From Pseudomonas zanjanensis (lineage in GTDB: Bacteria; Pseudomonadota; Gammaproteobacteria; Pseudomonadales; Pseudomonadaceae): a stretch of DNA of 39,529 nt. The stretch spans positions 1 to 39,529 of the forward strand of contig NZ_JABWRB020000011.1 of NCBI RefSeq assembly GCF_014268745.2. The letters run 5' to 3'. Positions within the stretch are counted from its first letter, which is position 1. Each line of letters opens with the position of its first letter. Shown here in pieces: positions 33,100 to 39,529 of the stretch. Position numbers and translations under genes: made by a program. Below the pieces are notes generated by a model. That model was given only the letters and a program-made list of their open reading frames with translations. It was not told the DNA's origin and did not search any database.

Positions 33100-33471
33100 G
33101 TGGCCAAAAAAGCCGCATCCTTCGCCGCCCTGGGCGGCCTGGTATTTTCTACCGACGCCGGTCGTCATTGCCCTGATTGCCGTCAGCCGGTGGATGCCTG
33201 CATCTGCAAACAGACCGCCATCCCCGCCGGTGACGGCATTGCCCGTGTGCGCCGGGAAAGCAAAGGGCGCGGCGGCAAGACGGTGACCACTATCACCGGT
33301 GTGCCGTTGGCCGAAGACGCGCTCAAGGAACTGGCCACCACGTTGAAGAAACGCTGTGGCACCGGTGGTGCGTTGAAAGACGGCATCATCGAGATCCAGG
33401 GCGATCACGTCGAGCTGCTGCTGGCGGAACTGGTCAAGCACGGCTTCAAGGCAAAGAAATCCGGCGGCTAG
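33100..33471 (+). CDS. SUI1/YciH-type translation initiation factor homologue
   Basis: A 123-residue protein starting at GTG 33100, six bases after AAGAGGA; an upstream in-frame ATG at 33034 lacks a ribosome site. The N-terminus carries four clustered Cys (CPDCRQPVDACIC) that may bind zinc. The C-terminal SUI1 domain has RESKGRGGKTVTTITGVPL, KKRCGTGGALKDGIIEIQGDH and the VKHGFKAKKSGG end. SUI1 is the eIF1 family; the bacterial member YciH influences start-site fidelity in vitro but is not essential. It is followed by a long hairpin and then speA. Confidence 0.93.
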   Translation: MAKKAASFAALGGLVFSTDAGRHCPDCRQPVDACICKQTAIPAGDGIARVRRESKGRGGKTVTTITGVPLAEDALKELATTLKKRCGTGGALKDGIIEIQGDHVELLLAELVKHGFKAKKSGG

Positions 33472-33477
33472 CAGCTT

Positions 33478-33542
33478 CTGTGAAAACCACCCTCGGCTTG
33501 ACCCGGACCCGCCGTCCGAGGTCGCACGCATGGTTTTCACAG
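33478..33542. repeat. Long nested hairpin between the SUI1 gene and speA
   Basis: A perfect 12-bp inverted repeat (CTGTGAAAACCA 33478-33489, TGGTTTTCACAG 33531-33542) encloses a second inverted repeat (CCTCGG 33491-33496, CCGAGG 33516-33521). The transcript could form a stem of about 18 pairs with a bulge. It begins six bases after the SUI1 stop. No T-run follows on the plus strand, so it may be a stabilising or processing structure, a weak terminator, or a remnant of a small mobile palindrome. Confidence 0.6.
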
Positions 33543-33682
33543 AGCCTGTTCTGAACGGGTTTCTAAACTCATCGCTGGGAGCAGGGTCTACCTTGCTAAC
33601 AGGCAATTCGTCATTTTCACTCTCTAGACTGCCCCAGCCTCCGACCGGATGGTGCATTTTGACTTCTTTATAGGGGACTTCG

Positions 33683-35596
33683 ATGTCCGTACGACGCACA
33701 CGCAAAGACGATGGCAGCCAATGGACAGTTGCGGACAGCCGCAGCGTTTACGGGATTCGCCATTGGGGGGCCGGGTATTTCGCGATCAATGAAGCCGGTC
33801 GCGTCGAAGTCCGTCCGAACGGTCCAGGCAGTTCGCCCATCGACCTGTTCGAGCAAGTCGACCAGTTGCGTCAGAGTGGCCTCTCGCTGCCTTTGCTGGT
33901 GCGCTTCCCTGACATCCTGCAAGACCGCGTGCGCCAGCTTACCGGCGCGTTCGACAGCAACATCGCGCGCCTGGAATACCAGAGCAAGTACACCGCGCTC
34001 TACCCGATCAAGGTCAACCAGCAGGAAGCGGTGATCGAAAACATCATTGCCACCCAGAACGTCTCCATCGGCCTGGAAGCCGGTTCCAAGCCGGAGCTGC
34101 TGGCGGTGCTGGCTCTCGCACCGAAGGGCGGGACCATCGTCTGCAACGGCTACAAGGACCGCGAATTCATCCGCCTGGCGCTGATGGGCCAGAAGCTTGG
34201 CCACAACGTCTTCATCGTCATCGAGAAAGAGTCCGAAGTCGGCCTGGTGATCGAAGAGGCCGCGGTGCTCAAGGTCAAGCCACAGGTCGGCCTGCGGGTG
34301 CGCCTGTCTTCCCTGGCGTCGAGCAAGTGGGCCGATACCGGTGGCGAGAAGTCCAAGTTCGGCTTGTCGGCCGCGCAACTGCTGTCGGTGGTCGAGCGTT
34401 TCCGCGCGGCTGGCCTGGACCAGGGCATCCGCCTGTTGCACTTCCACATGGGTTCGCAGATCGCCAACCTGGCGGACTACCAGCATGGCTTCAAGGAAGC
34501 GATCCGTTACTACGGTGAGCTGCGCAACCTCGGCCTGCCGGTGGATCACATCGACGTCGGCGGCGGCCTCGGCGTGGACTACGACGGCACGCACTCGCGC
34601 AATGCCAGCTCGATCAACTACGACATGGACGATTACGCCGGTGTCGTGGTTGGCATGCTCAAGGAGTTCTGCGACGCCCAGGGCCTGCCGCACCCGCACA
34701 TTTTCTCGGAAAGTGGCCGCTCGCTGACCGCTCACCACGCGATGCTGGTGGTGCAGGTGACCGACGTCGAAAAACACAACGACGACGTGCCGGCGATCGA
34801 CAACAAGCAGGAACTGCCGGAAACCGTGCAATGGCTGGTTGACCTGCTGGGCCCGACCGACATCGAGATGGTCACCGAGACCTACTGGCGCGCCACGCAC
34901 TACATGAGCGACGTGGCGGCGCAATATGCCGACGGCAAGCTGACCCTGGCGGAAAAAGCCTTGGCCGAGCAGTGCTACTTTGCCGTGTGCCGTCGCCTGC
35001 ACAACTCGTTGAAGGCCCGCCAGCGCTCGCACCGCCAGGTGCTGGACGAACTCAACGACAAGCTGGCCGACAAGTACATCTGCAACTTCTCGGTATTCCA
35101 GAGCCTGCCGGACACCTGGGCCATCGGCCAAGTGCTGCCGATCCTGCCGCTGCATCGCCTGGACGAAGAGCCGCTGCGCCGCGCCGTGCTGCAAGACCTG
35201 ACCTGCGACTCCGACGGCAAGATCAAGCAGTACGTCGACGAGCAGAGCATCGAGACCAGCCTGCCGGTGCACGCCCTCAATCCCGGTGAAGATTACCTGC
35301 TGGGCATCTTCCTGGTGGGCGCCTACCAGGAAATTCTCGGCGACATGCACAACCTGTTCGGCGATACCGACTCGGTGAACATCTACCAGAACGCCGACGG
35401 CAGTGTGTACCACGCAGGCATCGAAACCCACGACACCATCGAAGACATGCTGCGCTACGTGCACTTGTCGCCAGAGGAGTTGATGACGCACTACCGCGAC
35501 AAATGCGCCAGCGCCCGCATCAGCGCCGCCGAGCGCACCCAGTTCCTCGATGCGTTGCGTTTGGGGCTGACGCGTTCGTCGTATCTGTCTTCCTGA
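33683..35596 (+). CDS. speA: Biosynthetic arginine decarboxylase
   Basis: A 637-residue PLP enzyme (fold III, group IV decarboxylase) that converts arginine to agmatine for putrescine and spermidine synthesis. The N-terminal barrel holds the PLP lysine Lys110 in YPIKVNQQ. HFHMGSQI, DVGGGLGVDYDGT and the phosphate-binding FSESGRSLTAHHAM follow. The catalytic Cys508 lies in LTCDSDGK near the C-terminus, with NLFGDTDSVN beyond. The length agrees with SpeA. TAGGGGAC precedes the ATG at 33683. It is the last gene of the conserved gcbA-to-speA block; a REPIN and a long palindrome follow. The 33543-33682 stretch upstream probably holds its promoter, but I cannot fix the hexamers. Confidence 0.97.
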   Translation: MSVRRTRKDDGSQWTVADSRSVYGIRHWGAGYFAINEAGRVEVRPNGPGSSPIDLFEQVDQLRQSGLSLPLLVRFPDILQDRVRQLTGAFDSNIARLEYQSKYTALYPIKVNQQEAVIENIIATQNVSIGLEAGSKPELLAVLALAPKGGTIVCNGYKDREFIRLALMGQKLGHNVFIVIEKESEVGLVIEEAAVLKVKPQVGLRVRLSSLASSKWADTGGEKSKFGLSAAQLLSVVERFRAAGLDQGIRLLHFHMGSQIANLADYQHGFKEAIRYYGELRNLGLPVDHIDVGGGLGVDYDGTHSRNASSINYDMDDYAGVVVGMLKEFCDAQGLPHPHIFSESGRSLTAHHAMLVVQVTDVEKHNDDVPAIDNKQELPETVQWLVDLLGPTDIEMVTETYWRATHYMSDVAAQYADGKLTLAEKALAEQCYFAVCRRLHNSLKARQRSHRQVLDELNDKLADKYICNFSVFQSLPDTWAIGQVLPILPLHRLDEEPLRRAVLQDLTCDSDGKIKQYVDEQSIETSLPVHALNPGEDYLLGIFLVGAYQEILGDMHNLFGDTDSVNIYQNADGSVYHAGIETHDTIEDMLRYVHLSPEELMTHYRDKCASARISAAERTQFLDALRLGLTRSSYLSS

Positions 35597-35641
35597 TAGA
35601 AGATAGCCCCACAGCCGCTCCCTCAAGGTTGGCGCGATTCA

Positions 35642-35736
35642 CTGTGGCGAGGGAGCTTGCTCCCGCTGGGCTGCGCAGCAGACCCATTCGTTGTGGCTGC
35701 TTCGCACCCAAGCGGGAGCAAGCTCCCTCGCCACAG
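35642..35736. repeat. Complete REPIN (type B) downstream of speA
   Basis: Two perfectly complementary 26-base arms (35642-35667, beginning CTGTGGCGAGGGAGCTTGCT, and 35711-35736) flank a 43-base centre with GCTGCGCAGCAG-type foot palindromes. It is the best-preserved copy of the type B family in the window. Confidence 0.94.
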
Positions 35737-35772
35737 GATTGCATCAGGTCCACCTCTTGGCTGATCGACACT

Positions 35773-35836
35773 GCCCGCCGGGGCTGTCAGAAAAAACACC
35801 GTACATTGCGGTTTTTTTCGGACAGTCCCGGAGGGC
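35773..35836. terminator. Long imperfect palindrome, possible terminator
   Basis: The 64 bases read almost the same on both strands. The outer arms GCCCGCCGGGGCTGTC (35773-35788) and GACAGTCCCGGAGGGC (35821-35836) pair with two mismatches, and the inner AGAAAAAAC pairs with GTTTTTTTC around the loop TACATT. The inner ACCG/CGGT stem followed by seven T (35812-35818) could end transcription on the plus strand. The symmetric A-run would serve the minus strand. The outer arms exceed what a terminator needs and suggest another origin. Confidence 0.6.
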
Positions 35837-35932
35837 ATTTTTGTTTATGCCACGGCTATTTCTTCACACCGGTTCATTTAATCGGCGATGTCCTTATTTC
35901 ATGTAGTCCCTTTCCTAACTTGTACTTGGCCC

Positions 35933-35985
35933 CTCTACGCGGCCATGGCGGTCGGCGAGAATCCCCGGCCGCCCCTCCTGTAGAG
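35933..35985 (+). promoter_or_regulatory. Leader hairpin at the vgrG ribosome site
   Basis: CTCTACGCGGCC (35933-35944) can pair with GGCCGC (35967-35972) and, after a 7-base bulge, with GTAGAG (35980-35985). The last arm overlaps the weak Shine-Dalgarno AGAGAAA that precedes the ATG at 35994, so folding could hide the ribosome site. The remaining 35837-35932 stretch is A/T-rich without a gene and may hold the promoter. Confidence 0.35.
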
Positions 35986-35993
35986 AAACGCCG

Positions 35994-37301
35994 ATGTCCG
36001 ATCCAGCCCGCGAGCCAGCTTTTCGTCTGGAGATAGCCGGTCTGCCCGAGCCCGTTGACGTGGTCGCTTTTACGGGCAGTGAAGCGATCAGCGAACCCTT
36101 CGTCTATGAAGCGGAGCTGCCGTTGCTCGATCCGAGCCTGGACTTGGCGGGCTTGCTGTACCGCAGCGTCTGGTTGAGTTTCGGAGCGCCAGGCCGAGGC
36201 ATTCATGGGCAGATCCATGAGTGGGTCCAGCACTCCCATGGCGCCGGCTGCCGGGTGCGTATCAGCCCCAGGCTGGCCTGTCTGGCTCAGCGCTTCAACC
36301 AGCGAGTGTTCAGCGCCCGCTCGGTGCCGCAGATCATTCGCCAAGTGCTCAAGGCCCATGGCATCAGCGGGCGCAGCCTGTGCCTGGACCTGAGTGGCGA
36401 TTACCCACCGCAGGATTTCTGTACCCAGTATCGGGAATCGGACCTGCAGTTCCTCCAGCGCGTGTGCGCCCAAGCGGGTATCCACTTTCATTTCGAACAC
36501 GCCCGCGACGGGCATTGCCTGGTGTTCGCGGACAACCCACACAGTTTTCCCCCTGCCGGCCAGGCGGTCTATGCGGACGAGGGGCCGACTGCCGCGGTGC
36601 GGACCTTCAGCGTGCAAACCGCTGTGGCGGGGCAGCAAGTCGCCCAGGGTCGTAGCGACCTGACGAACCTGCACGCCGGTCAGATACTGACGCTGATGGC
36701 CCATCCGTTTGCCAGCTGGAACCGGCGCTGGCTGTTGACCAAGGTTGAGCATCGCGCCCAGGCGGGCATGTATGGCAATCATTTCAAGGCCATTCCCCGG
36801 GGCGTGCTGTTCATGCCAGACAACGTCCCGGTCAAGCCCCGCATGGCAAGCCGGCAACGCGGTTGGGTCGTGGCGGTTGACGAGCCTCCGGTGCTCGGGG
36901 CAGGGCGCGTGGCGGTGGAGTTCGACTGGGTCTATCAGGGCGAAGGTTCCAGTCCCAGCCATTGCTGGTTGCCTTTGGCGCCCGAGCTGGCGGCTAGCGG
37001 GGTGGACGCGATGGGTGACGGTACCGAGGTGCTGGTGAGCTTTATCGAAGGCGATCCGGATCGGCCGTTGATCAGTGCATTTCTGAGCGAGCCTGCCTCG
37101 GTAGAGGGGGCGGATGAGTCATTCTCGGGCGAAACACTTGGGCCATCCGTGGTCGATCCGGTGCTGTTGTCGGCGCTGCGGGAGGCCGAGCCGCTGGTCT
37201 TGTTGTGCCTGTTGCCCGAAGGCGGGCCTTTCAACCCTTGCACCCAACCCCTGTGCACCTGCCGCATGCTCATGGGCCGCGGCGCGGGCATTGCTCGATG
37301 A
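35994..37301 (+). CDS. Short VgrG-like T6SS tip protein without C-terminal spike
   Basis: A 435-residue protein. The N-terminal gp27-like part of VgrG is present: FRLEIAGLP, GSEAISEPFVYEAELP, ISPRLACLAQRFNQRVF, and QYRESDLQFLQRVCAQAGIH with HFEH. A gp5 OB-fold follows, ending in VSFIEGDPDRPLI near residue 355. Typical VgrGs of 600-700 residues continue with a repetitive beta-helix needle; here only about 75 residues follow, lacking the usual repeat, and they end in a Cys-containing stretch (NPCTQPLCTCRMLMG). VgrG trimers cap the T6SS tube and carry effectors. This one lies outside any T6SS cluster and overlaps the DUF4123 gene by four bases (ATGA), so it probably delivers a cargo supplied elsewhere or is a relic. 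The ribosome site is weak. Confidence 0.88.
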   Translation: MSDPAREPAFRLEIAGLPEPVDVVAFTGSEAISEPFVYEAELPLLDPSLDLAGLLYRSVWLSFGAPGRGIHGQIHEWVQHSHGAGCRVRISPRLACLAQRFNQRVFSARSVPQIIRQVLKAHGISGRSLCLDLSGDYPPQDFCTQYRESDLQFLQRVCAQAGIHFHFEHARDGHCLVFADNPHSFPPAGQAVYADEGPTAAVRTFSVQTAVAGQQVAQGRSDLTNLHAGQILTLMAHPFASWNRRWLLTKVEHRAQAGMYGNHFKAIPRGVLFMPDNVPVKPRMASRQRGWVVAVDEPPVLGAGRVAVEFDWVYQGEGSSPSHCWLPLAPELAASGVDAMGDGTEVLVSFIEGDPDRPLISAFLSEPASVEGADESFSGETLGPSVVDPVLLSALREAEPLVLLCLLPEGGPFNPCTQPLCTCRMLMGRGAGIAR

Positions 37302-38095
37302 GCGCCGTGGCCGTGCCTGGATCGACGCCGCAGTGGTTGTTGCTGGACGCACCGAGTGCGCCTGAGGCGGTGCAGCGTGTTCACGCGCAGTTCGCCGATG
37401 CCCAGCACTTTACCCTGTTCGAAGGTACTGAGCTGCATGGGCTTCGCGACCACGGCCCGCTGTTGGTGGATCTGCGCCAATCGCCCGCGTTGACGAGTCT
37501 TTGCCACCTGGACCCGCGCGCCTGGCCAGGGCTGTTGCTGGCCTGTCCACAGCCTGCGGTGCAATTACTGGCGCATCTGCGGCGCATGCTGACGGTGACG
37601 CTGGGCCTGCATCACAAAGCCTTGTTGAATTACTACAACCCGCACACCGCCAGCTATTTCTTCGACGGTTGCGACGCCCATGAACTCAGTTGCTGGCTGG
37701 GTCCGATCAGCCTGTTGCGCTGGTTCGGCGGCACATGGGCCGACCGGGCGATCGGCAGCCAGGGCTGGCAGCAACTGTCCAACCCCGGATTGCCGGTGGC
37801 GGCGTTGGAGAAGGAGCACGGCCTCAGCGATCGACAGCAGGGCCAGTTGCAGCGCTGCCTGCTGGAGCGTCACGCGTGGCAATGGTCCCATTCCACCGGC
37901 CGTGATTACCGCCGGCTCTGGGAGGATGTGCAGCAGGGGCTGGCGCTGGGTTTTACCGAGCGGACGGTGCTCGACGACTGGCTCTGGCTGCGGCTGCAAT
38001 ACCCCAATGCCCGGCTCTTGCCGGGGCCGGAGGGTGGTTCGCAGCGCGAGCGGCTCGATCACCTGCGGCGACGCTGGCAGGGCCGTCAGGGTTGA
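37298..38095 (+). CDS. DUF4123 (Tap/TEC-type) T6SS effector adaptor
   Basis: A 265-residue protein starting in the ATGA overlap with vgrG; the frame is open upstream but only inside vgrG. DUF4123 features: WLLLDAP at the start, FEGTELHGLRDHGPLLVDL, HLRRMLTVTLG, then NYYNPHTASYFFDGCDAHEL and LLRWFGG, which match the RFYDP-like core of the family. These adaptors load a specific effector onto the partner VgrG, and the effector gene normally follows at once. Here the next gene is an opposite-strand MATE exporter six bases away, so no effector or immunity gene is adjacent. The C-terminal third (about 160-265) is helical and Arg/Gln-rich. Translation is likely coupled to vgrG. Confidence 0.87.
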   Translation: MSAVAVPGSTPQWLLLDAPSAPEAVQRVHAQFADAQHFTLFEGTELHGLRDHGPLLVDLRQSPALTSLCHLDPRAWPGLLLACPQPAVQLLAHLRRMLTVTLGLHHKALLNYYNPHTASYFFDGCDAHELSCWLGPISLLRWFGGTWADRAIGSQGWQQLSNPGLPVAALEKEHGLSDRQQGQLQRCLLERHAWQWSHSTGRDYRRLWEDVQQGLALGFTERTVLDDWLWLRLQYPNARLLPGPEGGSQRERLDHLRRRWQGRQG

Positions 38096-38101
38096 GGATT
38101 A

Positions 38102-39448
38102 TTACGTCGGCGCGCCGAGCCAACGGTCGTGCCGCTGCAAGTGCCAGGCAAACGCACCGAGGGTGAGGCTGCGCAAGGCCATGAACAGCAAGAAGGTGAT
38201 CCACAGTCCGTGGTTGCCCAACCCCAGCAGCATCCAGGCGATTGGCGCCACCAGCAGCAGGGTCAAGACCATGCCGTTGCGCATTTCCCGGGCGCGGGTG
38301 GCACCGATGAACAGGCCGTCGAGCAGGTAGCTCCAGACCGCGATCAGCGGCAAGGTCGCCAGGTAGGGCAGGTAGCCATAAGCGGTGGCGCGTACGTCGG
38401 GGATGTCGGTCTGCATGTCGATGAAGACGTGGCCGGCGAGCAGGAACAGCAGGGCAAAGCCGAGGCTGGCAATCAGCGACCAACCGCCGGCCACCACCAG
38501 CGAACGACGCAGGGCGAGGCGGTCGCGAGCGCCGATGGCATGGCCGCACAACGCCTCCACGGCGTGGGCGAGGCCGTCCAGGGCATGGGCGGTCAACAGC
38601 AGGCCGTTGAGCAGCAGGGCATTGGCTGCCACGGTCGCGTCCCCCAGGCGCGCGCCTTGCACCGTGATCAGGAAAAATACCGCTTGCAGGGCCAGGCTGC
38701 GAATGAAAATGTCCCGGTTCACCGCCAGCAGCGGACGCCAGTTCCGCCACACGCCCAGGGTTGCCCAGGCGATTTGTCCGGGCCAGGCCCGCAGTGTCTT
38801 GCGAGCCAGGGCCAGGCCAACCAGCGCACCGGTCCACTCGGCAATCACCGAGGCCCGGGCCGAGCCGGTCACGCCCCAGTCCAGGCCGATCACGAACCAC
38901 AGGTTCAGGGCGATGTTGACCAGGTTGGTCGCCAGCAGGATCGCCAACGGCGCCCGGGCATTCTGGGCGCCAAGGAACCAGCCCACCAGCGCATAGCTGG
39001 CCAGCGCCGCCGGCAAGCCGAAGAGCCGGGTATGGAAGAAGTCGCGGGTCAACTGGTTGAGCTCAGCGGACGGCTGCATGAAGTGCAAGGCCACGTTACT
39101 CAACGGCACGCCGACGGCACCGAGCAGCACCGCCAACCCCATCGCCAATAGCAGGCCTTGCAGCAGCACTTGCCGCAACGCCGCGCCGTCACCCCGCCCG
39201 GCGGCCTGGGCGGCGAACCCGGTGGTGCCCATGCGCAAGAAACCCATGGCCCACGCCAGCACCGTATACAAACTCGCCCCTACCGCCACCGCGCCCAACT
39301 GATGGGCATGGGGCAAGTGGCCGATGACCGTGCTGTCCACCAGCGCCACCAGCGGTACGGAAATGTTCGAGAGGATCATCGGCGCAGCCAATGCCCAGAC
39401 CCGGCGATGGGTGAGGCGGTCGCGCCAGTCGGTGGTCAGGTTGGGCAT
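38102..39448 (-). CDS. MATE family efflux transporter, DinF-like
   Basis: A 448-residue inner-membrane antiporter with about twelve hydrophobic helices in two similar halves. The N-terminal region APMILSNISVPLVALVDSTV followed by IGHL and FLRMGTTGFAAQAAGRGD is characteristic of the DinF branch of the MATE family, which exports organic cations or oxidative-stress-related compounds using a proton or sodium gradient. Length is normal. The start MPNLTTDW at 39448 has AGGAGC upstream on the minus strand. It converges on the DUF4123 gene with a 6-base gap, so there is no room for a separate terminator. Substrate unknown. Confidence 0.92.
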   Translation of the reverse strand: MPNLTTDWRDRLTHRRVWALAAPMILSNISVPLVALVDSTVIGHLPHAHQLGAVAVGASLYTVLAWAMGFLRMGTTGFAAQAAGRGDGAALRQVLLQGLLLAMGLAVLLGAVGVPLSNVALHFMQPSAELNQLTRDFFHTRLFGLPAALASYALVGWFLGAQNARAPLAILLATNLVNIALNLWFVIGLDWGVTGSARASVIAEWTGALVGLALARKTLRAWPGQIAWATLGVWRNWRPLLAVNRDIFIRSLALQAVFFLITVQGARLGDATVAANALLLNGLLLTAHALDGLAHAVEALCGHAIGARDRLALRRSLVVAGGWSLIASLGFALLFLLAGHVFIDMQTDIPDVRATAYGYLPYLATLPLIAVWSYLLDGLFIGATRAREMRNGMVLTLLLVAPIAWMLLGLGNHGLWITFLLFMALRSLTLGAFAWHLQRHDRWLGAPT

Positions 39449-39518
39449 GCGGGCTCCTTGATGGAGCGCGATTGTAGCGGGTTCTTGCCTGCTCGTTCCC
39501 TGCGGAACTTGGATTCAT

Positions 39519-39529
39519 TGTGGCGAGGG
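39519..39529. repeat. Start of a type B REP, cut by window end
   Basis: The last eleven bases, TGTGGCGAGGG, equal bases 2-12 of the type B REPIN arm seen at 35642. The rest of the element lies beyond the window. Confidence 0.6.

Noticed and set aside
33668..35626. 652-codon open frame on the minus strand opposite speA
   Set aside because: It is a codon-bias shadow of speA, with no recognisable domain in its translation.

Overview
The window looks like the chromosome of a fluorescent Pseudomonas (P. fluorescens group). Three things support this: the protein sequences, the gene order prmA / zinc-ribbon protein / dusB / fis / purH / purD / retS beside aroQ-accB-accC and gcbA / DUF2333 / Nudix / SUI1 / speA (from memory, the PA4839-PA4856 neighbourhood of P. 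aeruginosa PAO1), and two REPIN families typical of this group. Species cannot be fixed from sequence alone. No tRNA, rRNA, CRISPR array, integrase or transposase was seen.

Region 1 (1-10.6 kb) is accessory. A partial REPIN and an A/T-rich leader precede a 2351-residue toxin built like lymphostatin (LifA/Efa1). It has a GT44-type glucosyltransferase with a DxD motif, a C58/YopT-like Cys-His-Asp protease-like segment, a TcdA/TcdB-type hydrophobic translocation segment and a long beta-rich tail. After a convergent marC gene comes a plus-strand cluster of three small genes, here called A, B and C. They are diverged paralogues of each other, are more A/T-rich than their neighbours, and belong to no family I recognise.

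Region 2 (10.6-20.3 kb) is core and entirely on the minus strand: prmA, a MJ0042 zinc-ribbon/DUF3426 membrane protein, dusB-fis (overlapping by 4 bases), purH, purD and the hybrid sensor kinase retS. RetS controls the Gac/Rsm cascade, which in pseudomonads sets secretion and toxin production.

Region 3 (20.3-24.5 kb) is a single plus-strand toxin of 1325 residues between prmA and accC. It carries a ToxA_N/DUF6543 dermonecrotic-toxin module. Its C-terminal domain closely follows the CheD glutamine-deamidase pattern, with Cys1149 and His1166 spaced 17 apart. Its Shine-Dalgarno sequence overlaps a near-consensus RsmA/E motif, which suggests a link to retS about 7 kb away. This is the most novel item in the window.

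Region 4 (24.5-35.6 kb) is core: aroQ-accB-accC, a ctpL-like chemoreceptor, gcbA (diguanylate cyclase), then plus-strand DUF2333, Nudix, SUI1 and speA. The intergenic spaces hold REPINs and several long perfect inverted repeats.

Region 5 (35.6-39.5 kb) holds a REPIN, a long palindrome, a short VgrG lacking the usual C-terminal spike followed directly by a DUF4123 adaptor but no effector gene, a convergent MATE exporter, and the first bases of another REP at the window edge.

Overall, conserved housekeeping blocks are interrupted by toxin or secretion cargo at three points, with REPINs in several of the junctions.
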